DNA of 64,000 nucleotides, taken from positions 558,001 to 622,000 of the forward strand of contig NZ_JAVHTY010000001.1 of the NCBI RefSeq assembly GCF_031085165.1. The letters are read 5' to 3'. The notes under the pieces were generated by a model. It did not search any database. It was not told where the DNA came from and saw nothing but the letters and a program-made list of their open reading frames with translations. This DNA comes from Pseudomonas sp. 102515. GTDB taxonomy: Bacteria; Pseudomonadota; Gammaproteobacteria; Pseudomonadales; Pseudomonadaceae. The translations under genes and the position numbers were made by a program. Positions 19,120 to 28,476 of the stretch are shown here, piece after piece. Positions within the stretch are counted from its first letter, which is position 1. Each line of letters opens with the position of its first letter.

Positions 19120-20058
19120 CTAGCGCGACCAAGCCGGATCGGTGGTGAAGGCGATGGTCAGCCAGCGGTCCGGACCCTCGCCGCCGATGGCCTCGCCGAT
19201 CTGGTCGCGGATGGCGTCCCATTCGTCCAGGGTCTTGGCCGGCCACCCCAGGGGCACGATGAAATACAGCTCGATCTGCCGCGCCCGGCCGACCTTGGCC
19301 ACATAGGCGCGATAGTCGAGGAAGCCGAAACGCGTGACCATGTCCTTGGCGACTTCATCGACCTGCTGCTTGAGCGCCGGCGGGGTCACCATGAGGATCT
19401 CCCTGAACGCCTGCCAGACCAGCTTCAGCGGTATGGGGGTGATCAGCACGCAGATGATCGACAGCACCAGGGGATCGATGTAGGGCGTGATCCAGGCATA
19501 GGCCGTCCCCTGGGCCAGGGCGCCGACCAGGAAGGCCACCACCAGGGCGGCCGAGATGCTGCCCGACATGATCCAGCTCTTGATGTCGAGCCTGAGGAAG
19601 TCCGACTGGATGTCCCGGTTCAACCGGTGCACCAGGGCGGCGAAACCGAAGCAGCTCAGGGCCGCGACCAGCGCATAGAGCAGCGCCATGCCGAACGCCA
19701 GGGCCTTGCCACCACTCATCAGGCTGATGATCGAGTTGACCAACGCATAACAGGCCACGATGCACAGCACGCTGCCGTTGAGGGCCAGGACCATGGGTTC
19801 GAGGTGCCAGAAACCCATGTTGAAGCGCTCGGCCAGCCGCCGGTCCCCTTCCGGTTCCTGCGCATGCCGGTGGATCAGCATGGCCACCAGCAGCGCCACC
19901 CCGCTCATGAAGGCGTCGGTCAGCGAATAGAAGCCGTCGAAGACGATGGCATAGGAGCCGGACAGCACGCCGAAGGCGATACCCACGGCTGCCAGCAGCA
20001 CGGTGACGGCAATGGAAAAGCGCAGCACCGTGCGCTCGTTGCTCAGGCGTTTCAACAT
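19120..20058 (-). CDS. Cation diffusion facilitator-like transporter with altered metal sites
   Basis: This 312-residue protein has six hydrophobic segments and a C-terminal cytoplasmic domain like CDF metal exporters (FieF/ZitB). However, the usual metal ligands are changed: in TM2 the DxxxD pair is D41...S45 (VFDGFYSLTDAF), and in TM5 the HxxxD pair is S161...S165 (LDIKSWIMSGS). MGFWHLEPM replaces the usual FGHGKxE loop. The fold assignment is firm, but zinc or iron export is doubtful and another substrate is possible. No metal regulator is adjacent. Confidence 0.82.
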   Translation of the reverse strand: MLKRLSNERTVLRFSIAVTVLLAAVGIAFGVLSGSYAIVFDGFYSLTDAFMSGVALLVAMLIHRHAQEPEGDRRLAERFNMGFWHLEPMVLALNGSVLCIVACYALVNSIISLMSGGKALAFGMALLYALVAALSCFGFAALVHRLNRDIQSDFLRLDIKSWIMSGSISAALVVAFLVGALAQGTAYAWITPYIDPLVLSIICVLITPIPLKLVWQAFREILMVTPPALKQQVDEVAKDMVTRFGFLDYRAYVAKVGRARQIELYFIVPLGWPAKTLDEWDAIRDQIGEAIGGEGPDRWLTIAFTTDPAWSR

Positions 20059-20285
20059 GCTCGACTCCGGTTACCGATCGCCTCCAGGCGTGGCGAACAG
20101 CTTCAATTCAGGCCAAGGATAGAGGTCGCCAGGCCAACCTGCATGGGCGGTCCGGCAAGGCTTCCATGCGCGGACGCAATCAGAAGCCGGCAGGCTTCGG
20201 GTGTACACTGCACCGGTGCTTTTTTCTCCCGGGACCTCTGGCAACCGCCACTCCCGTACCGCGGAATCCTCAACGGCGACCCACC

Positions 20286-21992
20286 ATGATCGAAGTTACC
20301 GAACGCTCCATCGCCGAGTTGCGTCGCGCACTCGAAACCGGCCAGACCACTGCGGTGCAACTGGTCGAGGCCTATCTGGCCCGGATCGACGCCTATGATC
20401 CGCCCACCAGCGCCACGGCGCTCAATGCCGTGGTGGTGCGCAATCCCGAGGCCCTGGCCGAAGCCGCCGCGTCCGACCGCCGCCGCGCCCGCGGCGAGGT
20501 CCTGGGACCGCTGGACGGCATCCCCTATACCGCCAAGGACAGCTACCTGGTCAAGGGGCTGACCGCTGCTTCCGGCAGTCCGGCCTTCAAGGATCTGGTC
20601 GCCCAGCGCGATGCCTTCACCGTCGAACGGCTGCGCGCCGCCGGCGCCATCTGCCTGGGCAAGACCAACATGCCGCCCATGGCCAACGGTGGCATGCAGC
20701 GTGGCGTCTACGGGCGCGCGGAAAGCCCCTACAACGCCGGCTACCTGACCGCGCCCTTCGCCTCGGGCTCGTCCAACGGCGCCGGCACCGCCACCGCGGC
20801 CAGCTTCGCCGCCTTCGGCCTGGCCGAGGAAACCTGGTCCAGCGGGCGCGGCCCGGCCTCCAACAACGGTCTCTGCGCCTACACCCCCTCGCGCGGGATC
20901 ATCTCGGTACGCGGCAACTGGCCGCTGACACCGACCATGGACGTGGTGGTGCCCTATGCCCGCACCATGGCCGATCTGCTGGAGGTGCTCGACGTGGTAG
21001 TGGCGGACGATCCCGACACCTCCGGCGACCTCTGGCGCCTGCAACCCTGGGTGCCGCTGCCGCTGGCCTCGGCGGTACGCCCGGCGTCCTACCCCGCACT
21101 GGCCGCCGGCCCCAATGCCCTGGCCGGCAAGCGACTGGGCGTGCCGCGCATGTTCATCAACCAGGACCCGGACGCCGGCACCAGCGAGAATCCCGGCATC
21201 GGCGGCCCCACCGGCCAGCGCATCCGGACCCGCGACTCGGTGATCGCCCTCTGGGAACAGGCCCGGGCGGCCCTGGAAGCCGCCGGCGCCAGCGTGATCG
21301 AGGTGGACTTCCCGCTGGTCTCCAATTGCGAAGGCGACCGCCCCGGCGCGCCCACGGTGTTCAACCGCGGGATCGTCTCCCGGGAATTTCTCCATGACGA
21401 ACTCTGGGACCTGTCCGCCTGGGGCTTCGACACCTTCCTGCGCGACAACAACGATCCCAATCTCAATCGCCTGGTGGACGTCGAAGGCGAGCTGATCTTT
21501 CCCCACGAGCCCGGCACCCTGCCCAATCGCGAAGGCGACCTGGCCGCCGGCATGGCCGAATACGTGCGCATGGCCGAGCGGGGGCTCAAGACCCTGGAGC
21601 AGATCGCTAGCCTCCCCGACGGCCTGCGCGGCCTGGAACGGACGCGCAAGCTCGACCTGGAAGACTGGCTGGAGGCCCAGGGCCTGGACGCCGTGCTCTT
21701 CCCCACCGTGGCGGACGTGGCGCCGGCGGATGCCGAAATCAATCCCGCCTCGGCCGACATCGCCTGGAGCAATGGCGTCTGGGTCGCCAACGGCAACCTC
21801 GCCATCCGCCACCTGGGCGTGCCGACCGTCACCGTGCCCATGGGCGTGATGGCCGACATCGGCATGCCGGTGGGTTTGACCTTCGCCGGTCGCGCCTATG
21901 ACGACACCAACCTGCTCCGCCTGGCCGCTGCCTATGAGTCGACCGGCTCCAAGCGCCAGGTACCGCCGCGGACGCCGCCGCTGGTGGGCTGA
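20286..21992 (+). CDS. Amidase signature family hydrolase
   Basis: This 568-residue enzyme hydrolyses a C-N amide bond. The Ser-cisSer-Lys triad can be placed at K84 (YTAKDSYLVKG), S162 (SGSSNGAG) and S186 (ETWSSGRGPA); the 24-residue distance between the two serines is the normal one. The glycine-rich loop and the ETWSSGRGPASNN sequence differ from GatA and mark a separate amidase subgroup. No signal peptide is seen. The ATG at 20286 begins MIEVTERSIAELRRALE. No partner genes are adjacent, so the substrate is unknown. Confidence 0.88.
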   Translation: MIEVTERSIAELRRALETGQTTAVQLVEAYLARIDAYDPPTSATALNAVVVRNPEALAEAAASDRRRARGEVLGPLDGIPYTAKDSYLVKGLTAASGSPAFKDLVAQRDAFTVERLRAAGAICLGKTNMPPMANGGMQRGVYGRAESPYNAGYLTAPFASGSSNGAGTATAASFAAFGLAEETWSSGRGPASNNGLCAYTPSRGIISVRGNWPLTPTMDVVVPYARTMADLLEVLDVVVADDPDTSGDLWRLQPWVPLPLASAVRPASYPALAAGPNALAGKRLGVPRMFINQDPDAGTSENPGIGGPTGQRIRTRDSVIALWEQARAALEAAGASVIEVDFPLVSNCEGDRPGAPTVFNRGIVSREFLHDELWDLSAWGFDTFLRDNNDPNLNRLVDVEGELIFPHEPGTLPNREGDLAAGMAEYVRMAERGLKTLEQIASLPDGLRGLERTRKLDLEDWLEAQGLDAVLFPTVADVAPADAEINPASADIAWSNGVWVANGNLAIRHLGVPTVTVPMGVMADIGMPVGLTFAGRAYDDTNLLRLAAAYESTGSKRQVPPRTPPLVG

Positions 21993-22197
21993 GCGGAGAC
22001 GGCGCGGACGCTGGCCGCCAGGCTTCACCAGGCGGCCGGAACCGGCGCGTGACATCTGCCGGTAAGGCGCGCTAACCGGAGTGTCCAGCCGCGTGCCGGT
22101 TATGCGGACGCCGCCAGCGGCCTAAGGTGGGTTCCAGGCAGGTGCCATTGGCCGACGCCGCTACCCACCTCATCCCGTCCTCTGCGAGCGTGCCGCC

Positions 22198-22737
22198 ATG
22201 AAGCCAGCCAAGCGTCTTACCGGGAGCGTGCTGCTGTCGCTCATCGTCCTGAGTGGTCCCTGGAGCGGCGTCGCAGCCACCGAATCCACCCCTGAACGCC
22301 ACCAGCGCCTGGTCGAAGGCGCCTTCGCGAACTGGAGCGCGGGTCGCGGCAGTCTCTTCGACGACCTGCTCTCGCCCGACGTGGTCTGGACCATCCAGGG
22401 CAGCGGGCCGGCGGCGGGTACCTACCACGGCCGCGAGGACTTTCTGCAGCGCGCCGTACGCCCCTTCGCGCAGCGCCTGGCCACGCCCATCGTGCCCCGG
22501 GTTCAGGGTATCTGGGTGCGGGAAGACCAGGTCGTGGTGCGCTGGAAGGGCACGGCCACGGCGCGCGATGGCGCGCCCTATCGCAACGAATACGTCTGGA
22601 TCTTCAAGATGGACGGGGAACGGGCGACCCAGGTCGAGGCCTTTCTCGATCTCGCCCCCTATCAGGACGTCATCGACCGCATCGCGCTAGCCGACCCCTC
22701 GCCCGCCACGCCCACCGGTGAACGGCAGGCGCCCTGA
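22198..22737 (+). CDS. Exported NTF2/SnoaL-like protein
   Basis: This 179-residue protein has a signal peptide (KPAKRLTGSVLLSLIVLSG, cleavage near AATES at about residue 28) and one SnoaL-like alpha+beta cone domain: FANWSAGRGSLFDDLLSPDV, then GTYHGREDFLQR and WKGTATARDGAPYRNEYVWIF (in two parts). Such folds serve as isomerases, dehydratases or binding proteins; no function can be assigned. It stands alone, 205 bases after the amidase and convergent with a TetR gene. Confidence 0.78.
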   Translation: MKPAKRLTGSVLLSLIVLSGPWSGVAATESTPERHQRLVEGAFANWSAGRGSLFDDLLSPDVVWTIQGSGPAAGTYHGREDFLQRAVRPFAQRLATPIVPRVQGIWVREDQVVVRWKGTATARDGAPYRNEYVWIFKMDGERATQVEAFLDLAPYQDVIDRIALADPSPATPTGERQAP

Positions 22738-22774
22738 CGCCACCCCTGTGCGATCACGGCGCAAGACACCTGGC

Positions 22775-23404
22775 TCAGGCGGCGCCTCGGGCAGGCGGTC
22801 GATGACCATCCCAGAGCGTCATCACCAGGGCGATGGCGCCCTCGATGACGGGCAACGCCACGCCATCCCGCGCCATGGGTGAAATGCCCAGCAGAAAGCC
22901 TTCGAACAGCGTCGCCAGGGCATGAGCCTCGGTGCCTTCCGCGAGATCGCCGCGGGCGATGCCGCGCCCGACACAGGCCAGCAGACCGGCGCGGATCCGG
23001 GCGCGGGCCTCGCGCAAGGGCAGCGGCAGGCTGGAGTCTTCATCCGCATAGGAGCCCAGGGTACCGAGCGCCACCAGGCAGCCCTTGGGCAGGCGCTCAT
23101 CGCATTGCATCCGCGCAGAACGCCCGAGGGCCGAGGCGATCGCCTCCCGGGGCGGCAGGGTCTCGTCGAACAGTGGATCGTTCACCCGGCCATGGGTCTC
23201 CATGTAGCGGGCGACCACCTCCTTGAACAGCGCCTCCTTCGAACCGAAGGCCGCATAGAAGCTGGGCGCGGTGATGCCGCCACCCATCGCCGCCTTGAGC
23301 CGACTCAGGGACGTCGCCTCATAGCCATAGCGCCAGAACAGCAGCATCGCGTCATCGATTGCCTGGGTCCGCTCGAAGGACCGCGGACGTCCCACCTGAG
23401 CCAC
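22775..23404 (-). CDS. TetR/AcrR-family repressor
   Basis: The 209-residue regulator has an N-terminal TetR helix-turn-helix (AMLLFWRYGYEATSLSRLKAA then GGGITAPSFYAAFGSKEALF) and a ligand-binding C-terminal half with a C-terminal domain containing KGCLVALGTLGSYADE. Translation starts at GTG (23402-23404). It is divergent from an MFS exporter with 116 bases between, and a 24-bp near-perfect palindrome lies just before the MFS start. The pair is therefore a ligand-inducible efflux switch, by analogy with many TetR/MFS pairs. Confidence 0.92.
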   Translation of the reverse strand: MAQVGRPRSFERTQAIDDAMLLFWRYGYEATSLSRLKAAMGGGITAPSFYAAFGSKEALFKEVVARYMETHGRVNDPLFDETLPPREAIASALGRSARMQCDERLPKGCLVALGTLGSYADEDSSLPLPLREARARIRAGLLACVGRGIARGDLAEGTEAHALATLFEGFLLGISPMARDGVALPVIEGAIALVMTLWDGHRPPARGAA

Positions 23405-23482
23405 AGCCGTACTCCTCGTCGGATTCGATTTTTATACTAGACGATACAGAATTCATTGACCAGCCAGAGCACCTGCTGCTTA

Positions 23483-23506
23483 GATATATATCGATCGATA
23501 CATATC
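23483..23506. promoter_or_regulatory. TetR operator candidate, 24-bp palindrome
   Basis: The sequence is symmetric over 24 bases with a single mismatched pair, centred on ATCGATCGAT (23489-23498). It lies between the TetR gene and the MFS start, 14 bases before the GTG, and reaches the AAGGAG ribosome-binding site. A bound repressor would block MFS transcription. The 13-base core TATCGATCGATAC recurs at 55312-55324. Confidence 0.8.
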
Positions 23507-23520
23507 CAAGGAGCCTACCC

Positions 23521-24723
23521 GTGAGCGCGACCCCCAATCCCGAACGCCTGCCGGTGGCCGCACTGCTGGCGCTGGCCATGACCGGCTTCATCTGCATCAT
23601 GACCGAGACCCTGCCCGCCGGCCTGCTCCCCGAGATCGCCCAGGGGCTCCACGTCTCCAATGCCCTGGCCGGACAGACGGTGACCGCCTATGCCGCCGGC
23701 TCGCTGACTGCCGCGATTCCTCTCACCCTGGCAACGGCGCGCTGGCGGCGGCGCCGGGTGCTGCTGGCGACCATCCTGGGCTTTCTGCTGTTCAACACCC
23801 TGACCGCGCTCTCCTCCAACTATCCCCTGACCTTGGTGGCCCGCTTCGCCGCCGGGGCCGCGGCAGGCCTCGCCTGGAGTCTGCTGGCCGGCTATGCCCG
23901 GCGTCTGGTCGTGCCGCGCCTGCAAGGGCGGGCGATGGCCATCGCCATGATCGGCACGCCGGTCGCCCTGTCCCTGGGCGTGCCCCTGGGGACCTGGCTG
24001 GGCGGGCTGCTGGGCTGGCGGCTGGCCTTCGCCTGCATGTCCGCCCTCACCCTGGGCCTGATCGTCTGGGTGCTGGCCAAGGTGCCCGACTATCCGGGGC
24101 AGGCCGAGGGCCAGCGCCTGCCGCTGCGCCAGGTATTCGCCACGCCCGGCATTCGCGCCATCCTCGGCGTGGTCTTCACCTGGATGCTGGCCCACAACCT
24201 GCTCTATACCTATATCGCGCCGTTCGTGGCCCAGGCCGGCCTGGGCGATCAGGTCGACCGGGTGCTGCTGACCTTCGGGGTGGCCTCGCTGGCGGGAATC
24301 TGGATCACCGGGCGGATCGTCGATCACAGCCTGCGGCGGGCCGTGCTGGTGAGTCTTGCCGGCTTCGCCGCGATCGCGCTGCTGCTGGGGCTCAACCGCG
24401 ACTCGGCGCTGCTGCAGTACCTGGGCGTCTTCGGTTGGGGCCTGACCTTCGGCGGTGCGGCCACTCTGCTACAGACCGCCCTGGCGGATACCGCCGGGAG
24501 TGGCGCCGATGCGGCCCTGGCGATGAACGTGGTGACCTGGAACAGCGCCATCGCCGGGGGCGGCATCCTCGGCGGCCTGTTGCTGGAAGGCATCGGCCCC
24601 CAGGCGCTGAGCTGGGCCGTGGTGGCGCTGTCCCTGAGCGCCCTGGCCATCGCCACCAATGCCCGGCGCCACGGTTTTCCGGCCGGCACCCGAGGGAGCG
24701 GTTCGGCGGTCCTGGGTCACTGA
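23521..24723 (+). CDS. MFS transporter (sugar/drug efflux type)
   Basis: The 400-residue inner-membrane protein has 12 predicted hydrophobic segments and belongs to the major facilitator superfamily, nearest in style to the AraJ/SotB/YdhP efflux group (FICIMTETLPAGLLPEIAQG near residue 24). The start is the GTG at 23521 because AAGGAG lies seven bases upstream; an in-frame start further up would cross the operator. It is probably repressed by the divergent TetR regulator. The substrate is unknown. Confidence 0.9.
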   Translation: MSATPNPERLPVAALLALAMTGFICIMTETLPAGLLPEIAQGLHVSNALAGQTVTAYAAGSLTAAIPLTLATARWRRRRVLLATILGFLLFNTLTALSSNYPLTLVARFAAGAAAGLAWSLLAGYARRLVVPRLQGRAMAIAMIGTPVALSLGVPLGTWLGGLLGWRLAFACMSALTLGLIVWVLAKVPDYPGQAEGQRLPLRQVFATPGIRAILGVVFTWMLAHNLLYTYIAPFVAQAGLGDQVDRVLLTFGVASLAGIWITGRIVDHSLRRAVLVSLAGFAAIALLLGLNRDSALLQYLGVFGWGLTFGGAATLLQTALADTAGSGADAALAMNVVTWNSAIAGGGILGGLLLEGIGPQALSWAVVALSLSALAIATNARRHGFPAGTRGSGSAVLGH

Positions 24724-24752
24724 CCTACCGGCGGACGCCCTGTCCGCCCCAT

Positions 24753-26294
24753 TCAGCCCCGGTGCGGGAGCGCTTCCAGGGTCTTGCCCTGGAAGAAGGC
24801 CGGCGCGCGCCAGCGAGCGAACAGCATCAGCGCCAGACCCAGTCCCAGGATCACCACGGCGATGATGAACACCAGGCCGATGCCGCCGAGGTGGGAGCCG
24901 CTACCGAAGTCCGGCGACAGGCTGGCGATGGCGGTCTGCCAGAAGATCACCGAGAGGATGATGGCGCCCAGCAGCGGACAGAGGCCGCGCAGCAGCGCAT
25001 GGCGCAGGCTGTCGAACAGGCTGCGGCGGAAGTACCAGACGCAGGCGTAGGCGGTCAGCGAGTAGTAGAAGCAGATCATCATGCCCAGGGCGGTGATGGT
25101 GTCCGCCAGGACGTTGTCGCTCAGGGTACGCATGACCACATAGAAGCCACCGGTGGCGATGCCAGCGGCGATGGTGGCATAGCGCGGCGTGCGAGATCTC
25201 GGGCAGATGTGGGCGAAGCGGCGCGACACCGCGCCGTAGTACCCCATCGCCAGCAGGGTGCGCGCCGGCGAGATGAAGGTGGACTGCAGCGAGGCGGCGG
25301 TACTGGCCAGCACCGCGATGGACATCAGGATCGCCAGCGGCCCCATCACCGGGCCGGCCAGGTGGGCGAAGACGTTTTCCTGGATCTCCGGATTGCCCAG
25401 GCCCAGGCCGGCTTCGCTGATGCCGGCGAATTGCAGGGTCGCCGCGGCGGTGAAGAGGTACAGCAGCAGGATCAGCAGCACCGTGACCGTGGCCGCCCGC
25501 CCCGGCACCTTCTGGCTGCCCACCGATTCCTCGCTCACCGTGAGGCAGACGTCCCAGCCCCAGAAGATGAAGATCGACAGCGACAGACCGGCGGCGAAGG
25601 CGGAAAAGGATTCGACGTTGAAGGGGTTGAACCACTCCGGATGGAAGACCACCGGCGCCGCCGCGGGCGCGGCGTTGAAGGCCGCCAGGGAAAAGCCGAT
25701 CAGCACCAGCAACTGCAGGGCCACCAGGCCGTACTGGACGCTCATGGTCATGCCGATGCCGCGACAGCTGATCCAGACCGCGATGGCGATGAAGACGCAG
25801 CAGGTGACGACGTTCACCAGCAGGTGCTGCGACAGCGCCGCCAGCTCCGCCCGGCCGCTGAGCTGGGCCAGGAACAGATAGAAGAAGTCCACCGCCACCC
25901 CGGCGAGGTTGGACAGGACGATGGTGGTCGCCGTCACCAGGCCCCAGCCGCCGATCCAGCCGATCATGGGACCGAAGGCGCGGGTGGACCAGGTGAAGGA
26001 GGTTCCGCTGTCCGGATCGACGGCGTTCAGCTCGCGATACCCCAGGGCCACCAGCAGCATCGGCAGGAAGCCGACGATGAAGACCGCGGGCAGATAGACG
26101 CCCACCTCGCGCACGGTCGGTCCCAGGGCGCCGGTCAGGGTATAGACGGGAGCGATGGTGGAAATGCCCAGCACCACGCAGGCGAGCAGCCCCAGGGAGC
26201 CGGCGGCCAGGCCCTTGGCGGACGCATCGGCCAGGGCTGCCGGCCCGGCGGTGTCCGAGCCGCCGGCCGGCGTACCCTTGCGCTGTTCAGTCAT
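24753..26294 (-). CDS. APC-family amino acid/polyamine permease
   Basis: This 513-residue permease has about 12-14 hydrophobic segments. The N-terminal motif LGISTIAPVYTLTGALGP and the SGTSFTWSTRAFGPMIGW block are characteristic of APC transporters. As the last gene of the puuA-puuC-puuB-puuD cluster on the same strand (58 bases after puuD), it most likely imports putrescine or a related amine for the gamma-glutamyl pathway. An ethanolamine- or amino-acid-type substrate cannot be excluded. Confidence 0.88.
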   Translation of the reverse strand: MTEQRKGTPAGGSDTAGPAALADASAKGLAAGSLGLLACVVLGISTIAPVYTLTGALGPTVREVGVYLPAVFIVGFLPMLLVALGYRELNAVDPDSGTSFTWSTRAFGPMIGWIGGWGLVTATTIVLSNLAGVAVDFFYLFLAQLSGRAELAALSQHLLVNVVTCCVFIAIAVWISCRGIGMTMSVQYGLVALQLLVLIGFSLAAFNAAPAAAPVVFHPEWFNPFNVESFSAFAAGLSLSIFIFWGWDVCLTVSEESVGSQKVPGRAATVTVLLILLLYLFTAAATLQFAGISEAGLGLGNPEIQENVFAHLAGPVMGPLAILMSIAVLASTAASLQSTFISPARTLLAMGYYGAVSRRFAHICPRSRTPRYATIAAGIATGGFYVVMRTLSDNVLADTITALGMMICFYYSLTAYACVWYFRRSLFDSLRHALLRGLCPLLGAIILSVIFWQTAIASLSPDFGSGSHLGGIGLVFIIAVVILGLGLALMLFARWRAPAFFQGKTLEALPHRG

Positions 26295-26352
26295 AGGTCT
26301 CTGCCCTGCTGTTGGAATTGTTATTCAGAGTGCGGCGTGCGCGACGAGGTGC

Positions 26353-27099
26353 CTAGCGCGCCGCGGCATGGCGCTGGCAGGCGTCGCGGAACGCGTCCAA
26401 CAGCGCCAGGGATTCGGGGTTCTCGCGGAAATTCCATTCGGGATGCCACTGCACCCCGACGACGAAGCCCGGGGCGTCGGCCAGGGATACCCCTTCCACC
26501 AGGCCGTCCGGCGCCTGGGCCTCGATACGCAGCCCGGGGGCCAGGCGAGCTATGCCCTGGCTGTGCAGCGAATTCACCTGGAAGGTAGCCGGCAGGCCAA
26601 GGCGCTCGAACACCCCGCCCGGCGGCACCGCGACCGGATGCGTGGGCGCGTACTGCTCGGCCAGCCGCTCGCTCTGGGGCTCGCGGTGATCGTCATGCCC
26701 GGGCAACTCCTGCACCCGCTGGTGCAGGCTGCCGCCGAGGGCCACGTTCAGCTCCTGGAAACCGCGGCAGATGCAGAACACCGGAATGCCACGGTCGATG
26801 GCCAGGCGCAGCAGCGGCAGGGTGTAGGCGTCACGCGCGGCATCGTGGTGGGTGCCGGCGAGACTCGCTGGTCCCTGGTAGTGATGGGGCTCGACATTGG
26901 AGGGCGAGCCGGTGAACAGCAGGCCGTCCAGATGCTCCAGCAGCGCCTGCGGATCGCTCGGCACGCTGCGCGCCGGCAGCACCACCGGCAAGCCGGCATG
27001 ACCCGCCGCCTCGACGTACTTGTCGCCGACGGTATGGGAATCGTATTTGCCGAGCGTCTGCCGGCACGCCGTCACGCCGATCAGGGGCATAGGGGACAT
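26353..27099 (-). CDS. puuD: Gamma-glutamyl-gamma-aminobutyrate hydrolase PuuD
   Basis: The 248-residue class I glutamine amidotransferase-like hydrolase releases GABA and glutamate from gamma-glutamyl-GABA. The nucleophile is C111 in FCICRGFQELN and the His/Glu pair is H219 and E221 in VQWHPEW. The start ATG at 27097-27099 has GGAG seven bases away. It lies 45 bases after puuB. It completes the pathway glutamyl-putrescine to GABA with PuuA, PuuB and PuuC in the same operon. Confidence 0.95.
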   Translation of the reverse strand: MSPMPLIGVTACRQTLGKYDSHTVGDKYVEAAGHAGLPVVLPARSVPSDPQALLEHLDGLLFTGSPSNVEPHHYQGPASLAGTHHDAARDAYTLPLLRLAIDRGIPVFCICRGFQELNVALGGSLHQRVQELPGHDDHREPQSERLAEQYAPTHPVAVPPGGVFERLGLPATFQVNSLHSQGIARLAPGLRIEAQAPDGLVEGVSLADAPGFVVGVQWHPEWNFRENPESLALLDAFRDACQRHAAAR

Positions 27100-27144
27100 G
27101 GCTTATCTCCAGAGTGCCCGCCGGTACCCGGCGGGCGGACAGGG

Positions 27145-28422
27145 TCAGATACCGAGGCGGTCGCGCAGCTGGTAATAGGTCGCGCCCAGTGCGGTGAAGG
27201 GCACGCGCAGGAGCTGCCCGCCCGGGAAGGGATAGTGCGGCAGGCCGGCGAAGGCGTCGAAGCGCTCGGCCTGGCCGCGCAGGGCCTCGGCCAGCACCTT
27301 GCCCGCCAGGTGGGTGTAGGTGACGCCGTGGCCGCTGCAGCCCTGGGAATAGTAGATGTTGTCGCCGAGGCGGCCCACCTGGGGCAGTCGCGACAACGTC
27401 AGCAGGAAGTTGCCGGTCCAGGTGAAGTCGATCTTCACGTCCTTGAGCTGCGGAAAGGTCTGCAGCATTTTCGGCCGGATGATGGCCTCGATGTCCGCCG
27501 GATCCCGCGCGCCATAGACCACGCCACCGCCATAGATCAGCCGGCGATCGGCGCTGAGGCGGAAATAGTCGAGCAGGTAGTTGCAGTCTTCCACGCAATA
27601 GTCCTGGGGCAGCAGGCTGCGCGCCAGCTCCTCGGACAGCGGCTCGGTGGTGAGCACCTGGGTGCCACAGGGCATGGACTTGGCGGCCAGTTCCGGCACC
27701 AGCCCGCCCAGGTAGGCGTTGCCGGCCACCACCACGAAGCGCGCCTTCACCTGGCCATTGGCGGTATGCACCACCGGATTGGCGCCGCGGTCGATGCGCA
27801 CGGCCGCGCTCTGTTCATAGAGCTTGCCGCCCAGGGAGGCGACCGCGGCCGCCTCGCCCAGGGCCAGGTTGAGCGGGTGGATGTGGCCGCCGCTCATGTC
27901 CAAAAGGCCACCCAGATAGCGATCGGTGCCGACCACCTCGCCGATGCCGGCCTTGTCGAGCAGCTGCAGCTGGGTATGGCCATAGCGCTCCCAGAGCTTC
28001 TGCTGGGCTTCCAGGTGACCGAGCTGCTTGCCGGTCAGGGCGGCGAAGACGCCGCCGTCCTTGAGATCGCACTGGATGTCGTAGCGGGCGATGCGCTCGC
28101 GAATGATGCGACCGCCTTCGAAGGCCATCTCGCCCAGCAGTTGCGCCTGCTTGGGCGGCAGCTGGCGCTCGATGGTATCGATGTCGCGGCTGTAGCTATT
28201 GACGATCTGGCCGCCATTGCGCCCGGAGGCGCCGAAACCGACCCGCGCCGCCTCCAGCACCGTCACGCTGAAGCCGTGCTCCAGCAGGAACAGCGCGGTG
28301 GAAAGCCCGGTGTAACCGGCGCCGATGACGCAGACGTCGCTTTCGACACTGCCTTCGAGCGCCGGGTATTCGGTGTGGATATTGCGCGAAGCCGCGTAGT
28401 AGCTGCCGACGTGTTGTTGCAT
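27145..28422 (-). CDS. puuB: Gamma-glutamylputrescine oxidase (FAD-dependent), PuuB
   Basis: The 425-residue flavoenzyme of the DAO family has the FAD motif VCVIGAGYTGLSTALFLLEHG near residue 31 and the GFGASGRNGGQIV block typical of PuuB. It oxidises gamma-glutamyl-putrescine to the aminoaldehyde with release of ammonia and hydrogen peroxide. The start ATG at 28420-28422 (MQQHVGSYYAAS) follows AGAGGAA; a longer frame upstream has no such site. Gene order between puuC and puuD supports the assignment. Confidence 0.92.
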   Translation of the reverse strand: MQQHVGSYYAASRNIHTEYPALEGSVESDVCVIGAGYTGLSTALFLLEHGFSVTVLEAARVGFGASGRNGGQIVNSYSRDIDTIERQLPPKQAQLLGEMAFEGGRIIRERIARYDIQCDLKDGGVFAALTGKQLGHLEAQQKLWERYGHTQLQLLDKAGIGEVVGTDRYLGGLLDMSGGHIHPLNLALGEAAAVASLGGKLYEQSAAVRIDRGANPVVHTANGQVKARFVVVAGNAYLGGLVPELAAKSMPCGTQVLTTEPLSEELARSLLPQDYCVEDCNYLLDYFRLSADRRLIYGGGVVYGARDPADIEAIIRPKMLQTFPQLKDVKIDFTWTGNFLLTLSRLPQVGRLGDNIYYSQGCSGHGVTYTHLAGKVLAEALRGQAERFDAFAGLPHYPFPGGQLLRVPFTALGATYYQLRDRLGI

Positions 28423-28476
28423 GGTGAGATTCCTCTGCCTGCGGCCCGGCGCCAACGCCCGGACCGCCGCGCCTGT

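Noticed and set aside
19120-20058. Assignment as a zinc/iron exporter (FieF or ZitB)
   Set aside because: Canonical metal ligands in TM2 and TM5 are replaced by serine; only the fold can be claimed.
20183-20225. Possible terminator near 20.2 kb (GAAGCC...GGCTTC and GCACCGGTGC followed by six T)
   Set aside because: The first stem has only six pairs and the second is a palindrome without loop; no gene ends there on the plus strand.
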